Program-made: the position numbers and the translations under genes | Assembly: GCF_036898465.1 (NCBI RefSeq) | Contig: NZ_JARUMJ010000001.1 | Coordinates: 3,162,001-3,226,000, forward strand | Direction: 5' to 3' | Source: Streptomyces sp. B21-105 | GTDB lineage: Bacteria > Actinomycetota > Actinomycetes > Streptomycetales > Streptomycetaceae | DNA length: 64,000 bases | Shown here: in pieces, positions 24,919-34,982 of the stretch | How positions within the stretch are numbered: position 1 is the first letter of the stretch | Layout: every line of letters begins with the position of its first letter | Notes under the pieces: generated by a model | Told to the model about the DNA's origin: nothing | The model's input: the letters and a program-made list of their open reading frames with translations, nothing else | Database searches by the model: none

Positions 24919-25686
24919 TCAGCGTCCGGTGAAGCGCGGCCGGCGCTTCTCCAGGAACGCGGCCATCCCCTCCTTCTGGTCCTCCGTCGCGAACAAGGCG
25001 TGGAAGACGCGGCGTTCGTAGCGGATGCCGTCCCGCAGACCGGTCTCCAGGGCCCGGTCCACGCACTCGCGGGCCGCCCGCACCGCCGCGCCCCCGTACG
25101 ACGCGACGGCCGCCGCCGCCTCCCACGCCTCGGGCAGCACCCGGTCGTCGGGGACCACCCGGGAGACCAACCCCGCGCGTTCCGCCTCGAGGGCGTCCAT
25201 CGTGCGGCCGGTGAGGACCAGGTCCATCGCCTTGGCGCGGCCCACCAGACGGGTCAGGCGCTGGGTGCCGCCGATGCCCGGGATCACCCCCAGTTTGATC
25301 TCCGGCTGTCCGAAGACCGCCGACTCCCCCGCGATCACCAGGTCGCACATCATCGCCAGTTCGCAGCCGCCGCCGAGGGCGACGCCGTTCACCGCGGCGA
25401 TCCGCGGGGTGCGCAGGTCCGCGAAGTCCTCCCAGGCGGAGAAGTAGTCCTCGCGCGCCATCTCCACGGCCGACTTCCCCGCCATCTCCCTGATGTCGGC
25501 GCCGGCCGCGAAGGCCCGCTCGGAACCGGTGACGACGACGCATCCGACGGAGTCGTCTTCGTCCAACGGGCGTAGGACGTCCAGGAGTTCGGCCAGCAGC
25601 GCGGCGTTCAGCGCGTTGAGGACGTGCGGTCGGTGCAGACGGACCGTCACGACCCCGCCCGCGCGTTCCAGTTTCAGGTTGTCCAT
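24919..25686 (-). CDS. Enoyl-CoA hydratase/isomerase family protein
   Basis: 255 residues with the crotonase fold. The oxyanion-hole segments are AFAAGADIREMAGKS and VNGVALGGGCELAMMCD. Both catalytic glutamates of hydratases are present, in GGCELAM and in FGQPEIKLGVIPGIGGTQRL. It should hydrate 2-enoyl-CoA in fatty acid or aromatic acid breakdown. The C-terminus is of normal length. It follows the adenylation/oxidoreductase pair on the same strand with a gap of about 60 bases, so co-transcription is possible. Confidence 0.92.
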   Translation of the reverse strand: MDNLKLERAGGVVTVRLHRPHVLNALNAALLAELLDVLRPLDEDDSVGCVVVTGSERAFAAGADIREMAGKSAVEMAREDYFSAWEDFADLRTPRIAAVNGVALGGGCELAMMCDLVIAGESAVFGQPEIKLGVIPGIGGTQRLTRLVGRAKAMDLVLTGRTMDALEAERAGLVSRVVPDDRVLPEAWEAAAAVASYGGAAVRAARECVDRALETGLRDGIRYERRVFHALFATEDQKEGMAAFLEKRRPRFTGR

Positions 25687-25743
25687 CGTGTCGCCTTCCC
25701 TTCCCTTCGCCGTTCGGGCTCTTGTCCGGGCTCTTGTCCGGGC

Positions 25744-27090
25744 TCACGAGTCCCAGATCGCGCCGTATGCCGGAATCCCGCGCTGTTCCAGTCCGTGCAC
25801 CACCTGCCAGGTCAGCTTCTTGTTGGAGATGCAGATCACCGCCTCCGCCCCGAAGTCCCGGTAGGCGGCGTAGGCGAGCGCCACCATGTCGGGCTTGCCG
25901 CTCCGGGAGGTGTCATGGACGACGGCGTGGGGCTGGGCGGCGAGGATCTCCTCGACGAGGGCGTCGCCGTAGGTGGCCCGCGGATCGCGGGTCGCCCAGA
26001 CCAGCCGGGACGGCACCTCGGCGGCCAGCAGATGCGGCAGGCAGGGGCCGATGCCGCTGCCGGTCGCCACGTACACCACCTTCGTGAACAGGACCTCGAT
26101 GTTGGCGACCCCCGCGGTGGTGATGCCCTTCGTCCAAACCCTCGGGGGCAGGTCGTCGATGAAGGCGCCGGTCCAGTCGCCCGCCCGCGAGACGGTGAGG
26201 CGGAAACCGGGCTCCCCGGGGGCCGGGACGTTGGCGAAGGAGTGCCACTCCTTCAGCGGGCTGCGGCTGATCGCGGTCGAGGAGCCGGCGAAGGGCGTCA
26301 CACCGTGGTCGAAGCGCGCCAACACCACATGGCGGGAGGGGCGTTCGAGGCGCACGTCCACCTTGCGCAGTCGCAGCCAGGGCAGCGCGACGCTGAAGGT
26401 GACCAGCGCCAGCACGGACACCGGCCCGGGACCGGGGGCCGCCATCAGGGTGTGGATCCAGAAGAGGGCGAGGGCGCCCCAGCCGCCGAAACGGTGGATC
26501 TTCTCGAAGTGGTCGTGGTTACGGGAACGGAAGGGCGGCAGGGCGGTTGCGACGATCACGGCGAGCAGCGCCACCAGGGTCCAGCCGACGACCCGCAGCG
26601 AGCCGTCGGTCGTCCGGAGCGTCAGCGCCAGGAACCAGGCAGCCCCCGCCAGCGCTCCGCCCACGTGCAGTCCGCCGAAGTGGTACACCTTGCCCAGCGT
26701 CCAGCGCAGCCGCAGCGGCCAGTGCGTCGGGGCCGAAGTCGCCAGCCGGAACAGCAGGTTGATGACGTACTGCTGGCGGACGAGGACGGCCAGGGCGAGG
26801 TTGGCGAGGGACGCGTGCGCCACGGCTTCCGCGGACAGGGGCCGACTGCCGTACGCGTAGGCCAGGTTGACCAGCAGCACCAGTGCCGCGAGGCGGTTGT
26901 GGTGCATCAGACGCGGGTGCTTGAACATGCGGCGGGGCGCGGGGAGCAGCGGGGGGAGCTCGACGGACCGACGGTCCGGGGACGGCGAGGAGGAGGGGGA
27001 AGGAGAGGCGGAGGTGGAGGGAGAGGTTGAGGGTGCGGGACGCGCGGGCGGGGACGCCGGCGGGGGCGGGGAGGAGGAGGACGTCGTCAT
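25744..27090 (-). CDS. Integral membrane haem/flavin oxidoreductase (ferric-reductase-like, TmpA-like)
   Basis: 448 residues from the ATG at 27090, which overlaps the stop of the adenylation gene (ATGA). The first 45 residues are Pro/Ser-rich. A membrane region with about six helices follows and contains paired histidines (KVYHFGGLHVGG; FEKIHRFGGWGALALFWIHT) that fit bis-haem b binding. The C-terminal half resembles a flavin/NADPH reductase: KEWHSFANVPAPGEPGF near the FAD-motif position and YVATGSGIGPCLPHL as the nucleotide-binding loop. From memory the pairing with an adenylation enzyme resembles fungal TmpA-type proteins. Substrate unknown. Confidence 0.75.
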   Translation of the reverse strand: MTTSSSSPPPPASPPARPAPSTSPSTSASPSPSSSPSPDRRSVELPPLLPAPRRMFKHPRLMHHNRLAALVLLVNLAYAYGSRPLSAEAVAHASLANLALAVLVRQQYVINLLFRLATSAPTHWPLRLRWTLGKVYHFGGLHVGGALAGAAWFLALTLRTTDGSLRVVGWTLVALLAVIVATALPPFRSRNHDHFEKIHRFGGWGALALFWIHTLMAAPGPGPVSVLALVTFSVALPWLRLRKVDVRLERPSRHVVLARFDHGVTPFAGSSTAISRSPLKEWHSFANVPAPGEPGFRLTVSRAGDWTGAFIDDLPPRVWTKGITTAGVANIEVLFTKVVYVATGSGIGPCLPHLLAAEVPSRLVWATRDPRATYGDALVEEILAAQPHAVVHDTSRSGKPDMVALAYAAYRDFGAEAVICISNKKLTWQVVHGLEQRGIPAYGAIWDS

Positions 27091-28607
27091 CGGGCGGGCA
27101 CCGCCGTCCGCTCCCGGACCAGTTCCAGCAGCGCCGCCTTGTCGATCTTTCCGCGATCGGTCTCCGGCAGTGAAGTCATGGGCATGACGTCTTCGGGCAC
27201 GCAGTAGTACGGCAGCGCGTCCGCCACCGCGCGGCGGGCCGCTTCGGGATCCACGTCGGCCGGGCAGACGAAGGAGACCAGGCTGCGGGCGTCGCGCCGA
27301 AGGGTCACCGCGCGGGCGCAGCCCGGAACGCCCTCGAGGACCGACGACACGGAGTCCAGCTCGACGCGGAACCCGCGCACCTTGACCTGGTCGTCGGTAC
27401 GGCCGAGATGTTCGAGTTCGCCGTCGGCGGTCCAGCGGCCGAGGTCCCGGGTGCGGAACATCCGGCGTCCCCTGCCGAGGAAGGGGTCGGGGGCGTAGCG
27501 CTCGGCGTTCAGCTCGTCGTTGCCGAGGTAGCCGGCCGAGACGCAGTCGCCGCCGGCCCACATCTCGCCGACCTCGCCGATGGGCAGAGCGCGGAGGTCG
27601 GCGTCGAGGATGTACACGGTGTTGTTCGGGGTGGGACGGCCGATGGTGAGCAGCGGGGCGGCCGGGGTGTGGCGGCTCATCGTGTTCACGATGGTCGTCT
27701 CGGTGGGGCCGCAGCAGTTGTGGAAGGCCGCCCGGGCCGCCCAGGCGTCGGCGAGCGGGCGGGGGCAGGGCTCGCCGGCGACGGCCACCGTGCGCACCCG
27801 GGGGCAGGCCGCCGGGTCGATGCCCGCGAGCACCGTCGGGGTGGCGACGAGGACGGTGGCGGTGCGGGCGGCCGCCGCGATGTCCTTGTCGCGGACGACG
27901 AGGGTGGCGCCGTGGGTGAGGCAGCCGAGGATCTCCCAGGCGGCCATGTCGAAGGCGATGTTGAGGAGTTGGGCCACCCGGTCGCCCGGGCGGATGCCGA
28001 GGCCGCCGGGTTCGGTGCGCAGGAGGTTGGCGACGTTGCGGTGGGTGACCTTCACGCCGTTGGGACAGCCGGTGGTGCCGGAGGTGAACAGGACGTAACA
28101 GCCGGCGTCGGGGTCGATGCGGGGGCGGGGCGCGCGGGCGCGCGGAAGGGGTTCGTCGAGAGCGAGGACGCGTGGGCCGTGCGGGATCCGGGCGGCGTGC
28201 GCGCGCTGGGTGAGCACGACGCGGGTGCCTGCGGCCCGGACGACGTGGGCGAGCTGGGCGGGGGGTGCGAGGCCGACGTCCTGGGGGACGTAGGCCGCGC
28301 CGGCCTTCAGGATGCCGAGCATGCCGACGAGCATCGGCAGCGAGCGGCGGACGAAGAGGCCGACGTGGTCGCCGGGGCGGACGCCTTCGTGGAGCACCAG
28401 CCGGGCGGCGAGGGCGTCGGCGTACCGGTCGAGTTCGCCGTAGGTGAGGGTCGCGCCCCGGTGTTCGCCGGCGACGGCGTGCGGGGTGACGGCGGCGTGC
28501 CGCTCGACGGCGCGGTGGACCAGCGGGTCCGGGACGTCGACGGCGGGGCCGCGGCCGTAGCGCCAGAAAAGATCCTGGTCACGGGGGGCGAGATGGCGCA
28601 GAGGCAT
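27087..28607 (-). CDS. Stand-alone amino-acid-type adenylation (AMP-binding) enzyme
   Basis: 506 residues with the NRPS-like core motifs: YVLFTSGTTGCPNGVKVTHR (A3), FDMAAWEILGCLTHGATL (A4), NCCGPTETT (A5), GEMWAGGDCVSAGYL (A6), FRTRDLGRWTADGELEHLGR (A7/A8), VKVRGFRVEL and TDRGKIDKAALLEL with the A10 lysine. No carrier-protein or condensation domain follows. It should activate a carboxylic or amino acid as the AMP ester and pass it to CoA or a separate carrier. It is translationally coupled to the membrane oxidoreductase, suggesting that the activated acid is reduced or used at the membrane. Confidence 0.88.
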   Translation of the reverse strand: MPLRHLAPRDQDLFWRYGRGPAVDVPDPLVHRAVERHAAVTPHAVAGEHRGATLTYGELDRYADALAARLVLHEGVRPGDHVGLFVRRSLPMLVGMLGILKAGAAYVPQDVGLAPPAQLAHVVRAAGTRVVLTQRAHAARIPHGPRVLALDEPLPRARAPRPRIDPDAGCYVLFTSGTTGCPNGVKVTHRNVANLLRTEPGGLGIRPGDRVAQLLNIAFDMAAWEILGCLTHGATLVVRDKDIAAAARTATVLVATPTVLAGIDPAACPRVRTVAVAGEPCPRPLADAWAARAAFHNCCGPTETTIVNTMSRHTPAAPLLTIGRPTPNNTVYILDADLRALPIGEVGEMWAGGDCVSAGYLGNDELNAERYAPDPFLGRGRRMFRTRDLGRWTADGELEHLGRTDDQVKVRGFRVELDSVSSVLEGVPGCARAVTLRRDARSLVSFVCPADVDPEAARRAVADALPYYCVPEDVMPMTSLPETDRGKIDKAALLELVRERTAVPAR

Positions 28608-28689
28608 GGTGGGGTGACCTCCAGGCTGCTTCGGGATGCAGGTGATGCAGGTGACATGGCCGGCGGTGACGGCTCGCCCGGATGCGAAC

Positions 28690-28895
28690 GCGGTGCGGGG
28701 GCGTACGCGGTGCGGGTCGTGCGCCGTGCGGTCTGACGCCGTGCGGAGTCGTGCGCCGTGCGGGGGTGGTACGCCGTACGGGGGTGGTACGCCGTACGGG
28801 GGTGATGTGCCGTGCAGAGGTGGAGCGCCGCGCAGTGGTGGTGCGGAGTCGTGCACCGCGCGCAGTGGTGCGCCGCGCGGAGTCGTGCGCGCACT
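28690..28895 (+). repeat. 18-bp degenerate tandem repeat
   Basis: At least five 18-bp units, best seen from about 28757 (GTGCGGGGGTGGTACGCC, GTACGGGGGTGGTACGCC, then diverged copies), with looser copies on both sides. It fills the divergent gap between the adenylation gene and nasA, upstream of the adenylation start. No gene lies in 28608-29131. Confidence 0.8.
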
Positions 28896-29081
28896 CGACT
28901 GTAACGGCGGCTTTTCAAGCTTCAAGCATGCGCAACCGGACATCCACTGCACGGAATGAGTCACTTGTGGCGTCTTCGTCCACAGGGGCAACGTTCGTGC
29001 GGGTCGGCGACGACTCAAGGGCGGATCGTCGTGTGCCTCACTCCGGGACCCGGCACTCGGGGAGGGTGCCAGCACACCGCC

Positions 29082-29119
29082 GTAACAGGAGGCCGCACGG
29101 CGTGTAACACGGGCGACGC
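29082..29119 (+). promoter_or_regulatory. GlnR-like box upstream of nasA
   Basis: GTAAC (29082-29086), six bases, CCGCA, six bases, GTAAC (29104-29108), six bases, GACGC. The 5-6-5-6-5-6-5 spacing and the two perfect gTnAC half-sites match the Streptomyces GlnR pattern gTnAC-n6-GaAAC. The site ends 12 bases before the start codon. GlnR control of nasA is known in S. coelicolor. Confidence 0.65.
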
Positions 29120-29131
29120 ACGCTGGGGGGC

Positions 29132-31222
<2,091 letters not shown>

Positions 31223-31308
31223 GAAACGCCTGCTCCCACTCGCCGGCCACCTGTTCCGGACTCCGACGACCCAGAACCCGGCGGCCCGGAAGCCGGCGGC
31301 CCGGAGCC

Positions 31309-32061
31309 CTACTCCGGCAGGCGCAGGGCCAGGCCGTCCAGCACGACGTCCAGGCCGTAGGCGAACTTGCTCTCGCGCAGTGCCACCGGGTCGGCCGACT
31401 CGGCGGCGCTCGCGGCGTACTCGGCGGCCAGGTGGGCGTAGGGGGCGGCGGCCTGCTGGGCCGCGGGCATCAGGCGGGCGACGAAGTCCGCCTCGCTCTC
31501 GCCGGAACGGGCGACCGTGGTGAGCCAGGCCGCCTCGGTGGTGCTCACGCCGATCACGTAGCTCAGCACGGGCTCGATGACGCGCCCCGGTTCGGCGAAC
31601 CCGGCGGCCGTGAACAGCGCGGCCAGCCGTTCGGAGAAGGCCATCAGGTTGGGGCCGAGGTAGGCGAGGCCCGCCTGGCCGAGGACCGAGGCGAGCCAGG
31701 GGTGCCGCAGCGCGGTCGCGCGGAAGGAGCCCGCGGCCCCGGCGACGGCGGCGCGCCAGTCGGGGCCGTGGAGCCCGCCGAGCCCCTCGGCCGACGGGAC
31801 GTGGATCTCGGCGGCGACCTCGTCCACGGCCAGCTCCATCAGCTCGTCCTTGGTGGCGACGTGCCGGTAGAGGGAGGTCGCGCCCGCGTTCAGCCGGGCG
31901 CCCAGCTTGCGCATGCTCAGCGCCTCGATGCCGTCGGCGTCCAGCATGGCGACGGCCTCCCGGACGATCGCGTCCCGGCTGAGCGCGGGCTGGTCGGGCT
32001 CGCGGCGCCCGCGGGCCCACACGGAGGGGACGGGGCGGGGGTTCTTCGTCTCGGCGGCCAC
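31309..32061 (-). CDS. TetR-family repressor with TetR_C-type domain
   Basis: 250 residues from the GTG at 32061 (GGGAG eight bases before); an upstream start at 32142 would run through the operator region. The DNA-binding domain is SRDAIVREAVAMLDADGIEA, then LSMRKLGARLNAGATSLYRH and VATKDELMELAVDEV. The C-terminal domain (RATALRHPWLASVLGQ and later) matches the TetR_C tetracycline-repressor-like ligand domain. It is divergent from an MFS exporter gene with palindromic sites between them, so it very probably represses that exporter until a drug binds. Confidence 0.9.
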   Translation of the reverse strand: MAAETKNPRPVPSVWARGRREPDQPALSRDAIVREAVAMLDADGIEALSMRKLGARLNAGATSLYRHVATKDELMELAVDEVAAEIHVPSAEGLGGLHGPDWRAAVAGAAGSFRATALRHPWLASVLGQAGLAYLGPNLMAFSERLAALFTAAGFAEPGRVIEPVLSYVIGVSTTEAAWLTTVARSGESEADFVARLMPAAQQAAAPYAHLAAEYAASAAESADPVALRESKFAYGLDVVLDGLALRLPE

Positions 32062-32103
32062 GGCTCTGCTCCCAAGGGGGTCGACTGACGGCAGGCGAAC
32101 ATC

Positions 32104-32181
32104 GTACGCGTCCAGCGTACAGAGTCCCCTCCTTGCGCACACCGTTCCATCATGCGTACAGTGTGCGGAACACCGTACGCA
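32104..32181. promoter_or_regulatory. Paired palindromic sites between the TetR and MFS genes
   Basis: Site 1 is GTACGC-GTCCA-GCGTAC (32104-32120, perfect). Site 2 is TGCGTAC (32153-32159) with GTACGCA (32175-32181), enclosing GTGT-n5-ACAC. Further copies of ACAGTGTGCG and ACACCGTGCGCA follow at 32215-32250. These are candidate operators for the TetR repressor. Confidence 0.65.
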
Positions 32182-32266
32182 GACACCGCACTACGGCCGT
32201 ACGCCGCACCCGGAACAGTGTGCGCATCACGAGAACACCGTGCGCACGACGAGAGGACAGGACGTC

Positions 32267-33769
32267 ATGGAAACCCGTAGTCCCCGCCGCTGGTGGATCC
32301 TGGTCGTGCTGTGCCTGAGCACGCTGGTCCTGACGATCGACAGCATGGCGCTGACCGTCGCGGTGCCCTCGATGACCGAGGACATCGGTGCGAGCGCCCA
32401 GGACACCCAGTGGATCCTCGACTCCTACATCCTGGTCTTCGCCGGCCTGCTGTTGACCTCGGGAAGCCTCGGTGACCGTTTCGGCCGCCGGCGGGTGATG
32501 CTGATCGGCCTGACGCTGTTCGGGGCGGCCTCACTGGCCGCCACGTTCTGCACCGACCCCGGCGAGGTGATCGCCGTACGCACCGCGATGGGCGTCGGCG
32601 GGGCGCTGATCATGCCGTCCACGCTGTCCATCCTCATCACCGTCTTCGACGAGGAGGAGCGCGGCAGGGCGATGGCGGCGTGGGGCTCGGTGTCCATGCT
32701 GGGCCTGGTGGGCAGCCCGGTCCTGGGCGGCGTCCTCATCGACCACTTCTCCTGGCACTCGATCTTCCTGATCAACGTCCCGGTCGTCGTGCTCGCCGTC
32801 GTCGCCGCCGTGACCCTGATGCCGGAGTCCAGGGCGCCCTGGCAGAAGCCCGACCCGCTCGGCGCGGTGCTCTCCGCGGTCGGCATGACCGCCCTCGTCT
32901 GGTGGATCATCGAGCTTCCGCTGCACGGCGCGTTCGGCGGGCGCTCTACCCTCAGCCTCGCGGTCGCCGTCCTCGGCCTGGCCGGGTTCGTGGTCTGGGA
33001 GCACGTCACCCCCTCGCCGATGGTCCCGCTGGTCCTCTTCAAGCACCGCGACTTCAGCGGCGGTTCGCTCTCGCTGGCCCTGGTGCAGATCGGCAACGGC
33101 GGTCTGCTGCTGGTCCTCACCCAGTACCTGCAGTTCGTCCTCGGCTACTCCCCCGTCCGCGCCGGTCTCGCCTTCCTGCCGTTCGCCCTCGCGGCGCTGG
33201 CGGGCAACGGGGCGGGCATGCACCTGGCCGGGAGGATCGGCAACCGGTTCGTCGTCCTGGCCGGGATGGTCGTGATGGCCGCCTCCTTCGCGCTCCTCGC
33301 CACGGTCGGCGCGGACTCCGGCTTCACCGTCCCCGCCGTGGCCCTGGGACTGCTCGGACTCGGCGCCGGACTCGCGATGCCCGCCGCCGTCGCCGCGCTG
33401 ATGGGCACCATCCCGGCGGACCAGGCGGGTGTCGGCTCGGCCCTGAACGACACCGTCCAGCAGGCCGGCACCGCACTCGGCATCGCGATCCTCGGCTCCC
33501 TGCTGACCAGCGGCTTCGCCGCCGGTATGCCGGCCGACGCCCCCGAGGCGGCCCGGCAGTCGATCGGCGGGGCGCTGGCGGCGGCCGACGGCGACCGCAC
33601 TCTGGTCCGGGCGGCCCGGGAGGCCTTCACCGCCTCGATGACGACGACCTTCACGATCAGTGCGATCGGTGTCCTGGCGGCGGCCGTCCTGGCGGCCCTG
33701 GTCATGCGCGGCACCCCGCGGCAGCCGGTCGCCGAGACGCGCGCGGAGGAACCGCAGCCGGTCGCCTGA
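32267..33769 (+). CDS. MFS drug efflux transporter, DHA2 (14-helix, EmrB/QacA) type
   Basis: 500 residues from the ATG at 32267. The first helix LVVLCLSTLVLTIDSMALTV and VAVPSM match the DHA2 start; motif A appears as GSLGDRFGRRRVML, and motif C as LGLVGSPVLGGVLIDHFSWH. About 14 membrane helices run through the protein, ending in a charged tail. It should exchange protons for a toxic or secondary metabolite. Its divergent partner is the TetR repressor at 31309-32061. Confidence 0.93.
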   Translation: METRSPRRWWILVVLCLSTLVLTIDSMALTVAVPSMTEDIGASAQDTQWILDSYILVFAGLLLTSGSLGDRFGRRRVMLIGLTLFGAASLAATFCTDPGEVIAVRTAMGVGGALIMPSTLSILITVFDEEERGRAMAAWGSVSMLGLVGSPVLGGVLIDHFSWHSIFLINVPVVVLAVVAAVTLMPESRAPWQKPDPLGAVLSAVGMTALVWWIIELPLHGAFGGRSTLSLAVAVLGLAGFVVWEHVTPSPMVPLVLFKHRDFSGGSLSLALVQIGNGGLLLVLTQYLQFVLGYSPVRAGLAFLPFALAALAGNGAGMHLAGRIGNRFVVLAGMVVMAASFALLATVGADSGFTVPAVALGLLGLGAGLAMPAAVAALMGTIPADQAGVGSALNDTVQQAGTALGIAILGSLLTSGFAAGMPADAPEAARQSIGGALAAADGDRTLVRAAREAFTASMTTTFTISAIGVLAAAVLAALVMRGTPRQPVAETRAEEPQPVA

Positions 33770-33790
33770 CCGTCACGGCTCCCGCACCGC

Positions 33791-33825
33791 GAAGGCCGGC
33801 GCCCCACGAGGAGGCGCCGGCCTTC
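33791..33825. terminator. Bidirectional hairpin between convergent genes
   Basis: Perfect 13-bp stem GAAGGCCGGCGCC (33791-33803) with GGCGCCGGCCTTC (33813-33825) and a 9-base loop, between the MFS gene (+) and the DUF-type gene (-). Confidence 0.75.
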
Positions 33826-33844
33826 GGCGTGCGGCGACGCCGGA

Positions 33845-33904
33845 CGGCAGGTCAGCGCACGGCAGGTCAGCGCATGGCAGGTCAGCGGGCGGCAGGTCAG
33901 CGGG
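33845..33904 (+). repeat. 15-bp tandem repeat, four copies, overlapping a stop codon
   Basis: Four consecutive copies of CGGCAGGTCAGCGCA (last two with GGG ends; one C-to-T change). The fourth copy contains the stop codon of the minus-strand gene ending at 33897, so the array is a multiplication of that gene's terminal codon and stop region. Confidence 0.85.
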
Positions 33905-34610
33905 CGGTGGTCCAGCCCGGGATCGTGGGTAGGACCTGCTGGGCGATGCGCAACAGCGCCGTGTCGTCCGGACGCGCGTTGTCCTGGCGCCAGATGGAAA
34001 GCTCGTAGGAGCCGCCGTTGTCCTTGACGTCCGGGGCGACGACCAGGGTGCGGGCGATGCCGCCGGGTGCGGACTGCGACTTGCCGCCGCCCAGGTCGAA
34101 TTGGATGGCGATCGTCGGGCTCGAGTAGAGCACCGCCGGGTGGCCCGCGACCGTCTTCGTCTGCGCCTCGTTCAGCAGGTCCTGCATCCCGGCGATCGGG
34201 AAGTCGTCGTAGGACCGCGACAACTTCACCGTGTAGGTGTCCAGTTGGACGGTCCCCTCGGGGGACGGGATCTTCTTCCCGCCCGTCTCGACCGAGCCGT
34301 CACTGCCGTAGGCGGTCCGCGCGTGTTCCGTCGGCGTGCCGAGGAGCGTCGGCAGGTCCGTGCGGTTGAGCGCCGTGCACAACTGCGTCCCGGACACGCG
34401 CTTCGCCGCCTTCGCGGCCTGGCCGGCCTTCTCGTCCTCGTCGTCGACCCTGCACGTGGCCGGCTTGTCGGCGGCCTCCGCGGCGGCCTTCGCGTCGTTC
34501 TGCTGGATGACGTACAGCGCGCCCCCCAGCGCCCCGACCACCACCAGCGCCGCGATGGCCTGAGCCCACGCGTTCGGGCCCTTCTCGGCCGCGGCGACTT
34601 CCTCGGTCAT
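33897..34610 (-). CDS. Single-helix membrane protein of unknown function (DUF6215-like)
   Basis: About 237 residues from the ATG at 34610. A short cytoplasmic N-terminus (MTEEVAAAEKGPNAWAQAIA) leads into one membrane helix (ALVVVGALGGALYVI), then an external domain beginning CRVDDEDEKAGQAAKAAKRV and VSGTQLCTALNRTDLPTLLG. The two cysteines could pair outside. The phrase LCTALNRTDLPTLLGTP reminds me of an actinobacterial family catalogued as DUF6215, but this is from memory. No function can be given. An upstream start at 34637 is possible. Confidence 0.75.
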   Translation of the reverse strand: MTEEVAAAEKGPNAWAQAIAALVVVGALGGALYVIQQNDAKAAAEAADKPATCRVDDEDEKAGQAAKAAKRVSGTQLCTALNRTDLPTLLGTPTEHARTAYGSDGSVETGGKKIPSPEGTVQLDTYTVKLSRSYDDFPIAGMQDLLNEAQTKTVAGHPAVLYSSPTIAIQFDLGGGKSQSAPGGIARTLVVAPDVKDNGGSYELSIWRQDNARPDDTALLRIAQQVLPTIPGWTTAR

Positions 34611-34755
34611 GTCCCCCACTGTCCCCACTGTTCCCATTACCCCCGGTACCCCCTGCTCGCGCGGGTTGCGCGCGCAGGGAGCGTAGCGGGTGATCAGGCC
34701 ACGGGAAAGCGTGATCGCGCCGCGGCCCGCCCCGGGGGTCTTCGGGGCGGGCCGC

Positions 34756-34833
34756 GGCGTCGGGGAGCGGCGTCGGGGAGCGGCGTCGGGGAGCGGCGTC
34801 GGGGAGCGGCGTCGGGGAGCGGCGTCGGGGAGC
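34756..34833 (+). repeat. 13-bp perfect tandem repeat, six copies
   Basis: Six exact copies of GGCGTCGGGGAGC. The same unit starts each copy of the neighbouring 81-bp duplication, so it appears to have expanded from there. It lies just beyond the 3' end of the M4 protease gene. Confidence 0.92.
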
Positions 34834-34982
34834 GGTGGAGGTCAGTTCACGTTTACGGCGCTCCAGGCCGCCGCCACCGCGTTGTACTCCGTGCTGCTGG
34901 CGGCGTCGGGGAGCGGTGGAGGTCAGTTCACGTTTACGGCGCTCCAGGCCGCCGCCACCGCGTTGTACTCCGTGCTGCCGGC
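34821..34982 (+). repeat. 81-bp tandem duplication of the protease gene 3' end
   Basis: Copy 1 is 34821-34901 and copy 2 is 34902-34982, nearly identical. Copy 2 contains the last codons and stop of the minus-strand M4 protease gene (stop at 34923-34925); copy 1 repeats those codons and the stop downstream of the gene. Confidence 0.92.

Noticed and set aside
28690..28895. Possible CRISPR array
   Set aside because: Units are contiguous and degenerate with no constant repeat plus unique spacer structure, and no cas gene is in the window. The same reasoning applies to the 20-bp array at 36683-36820.
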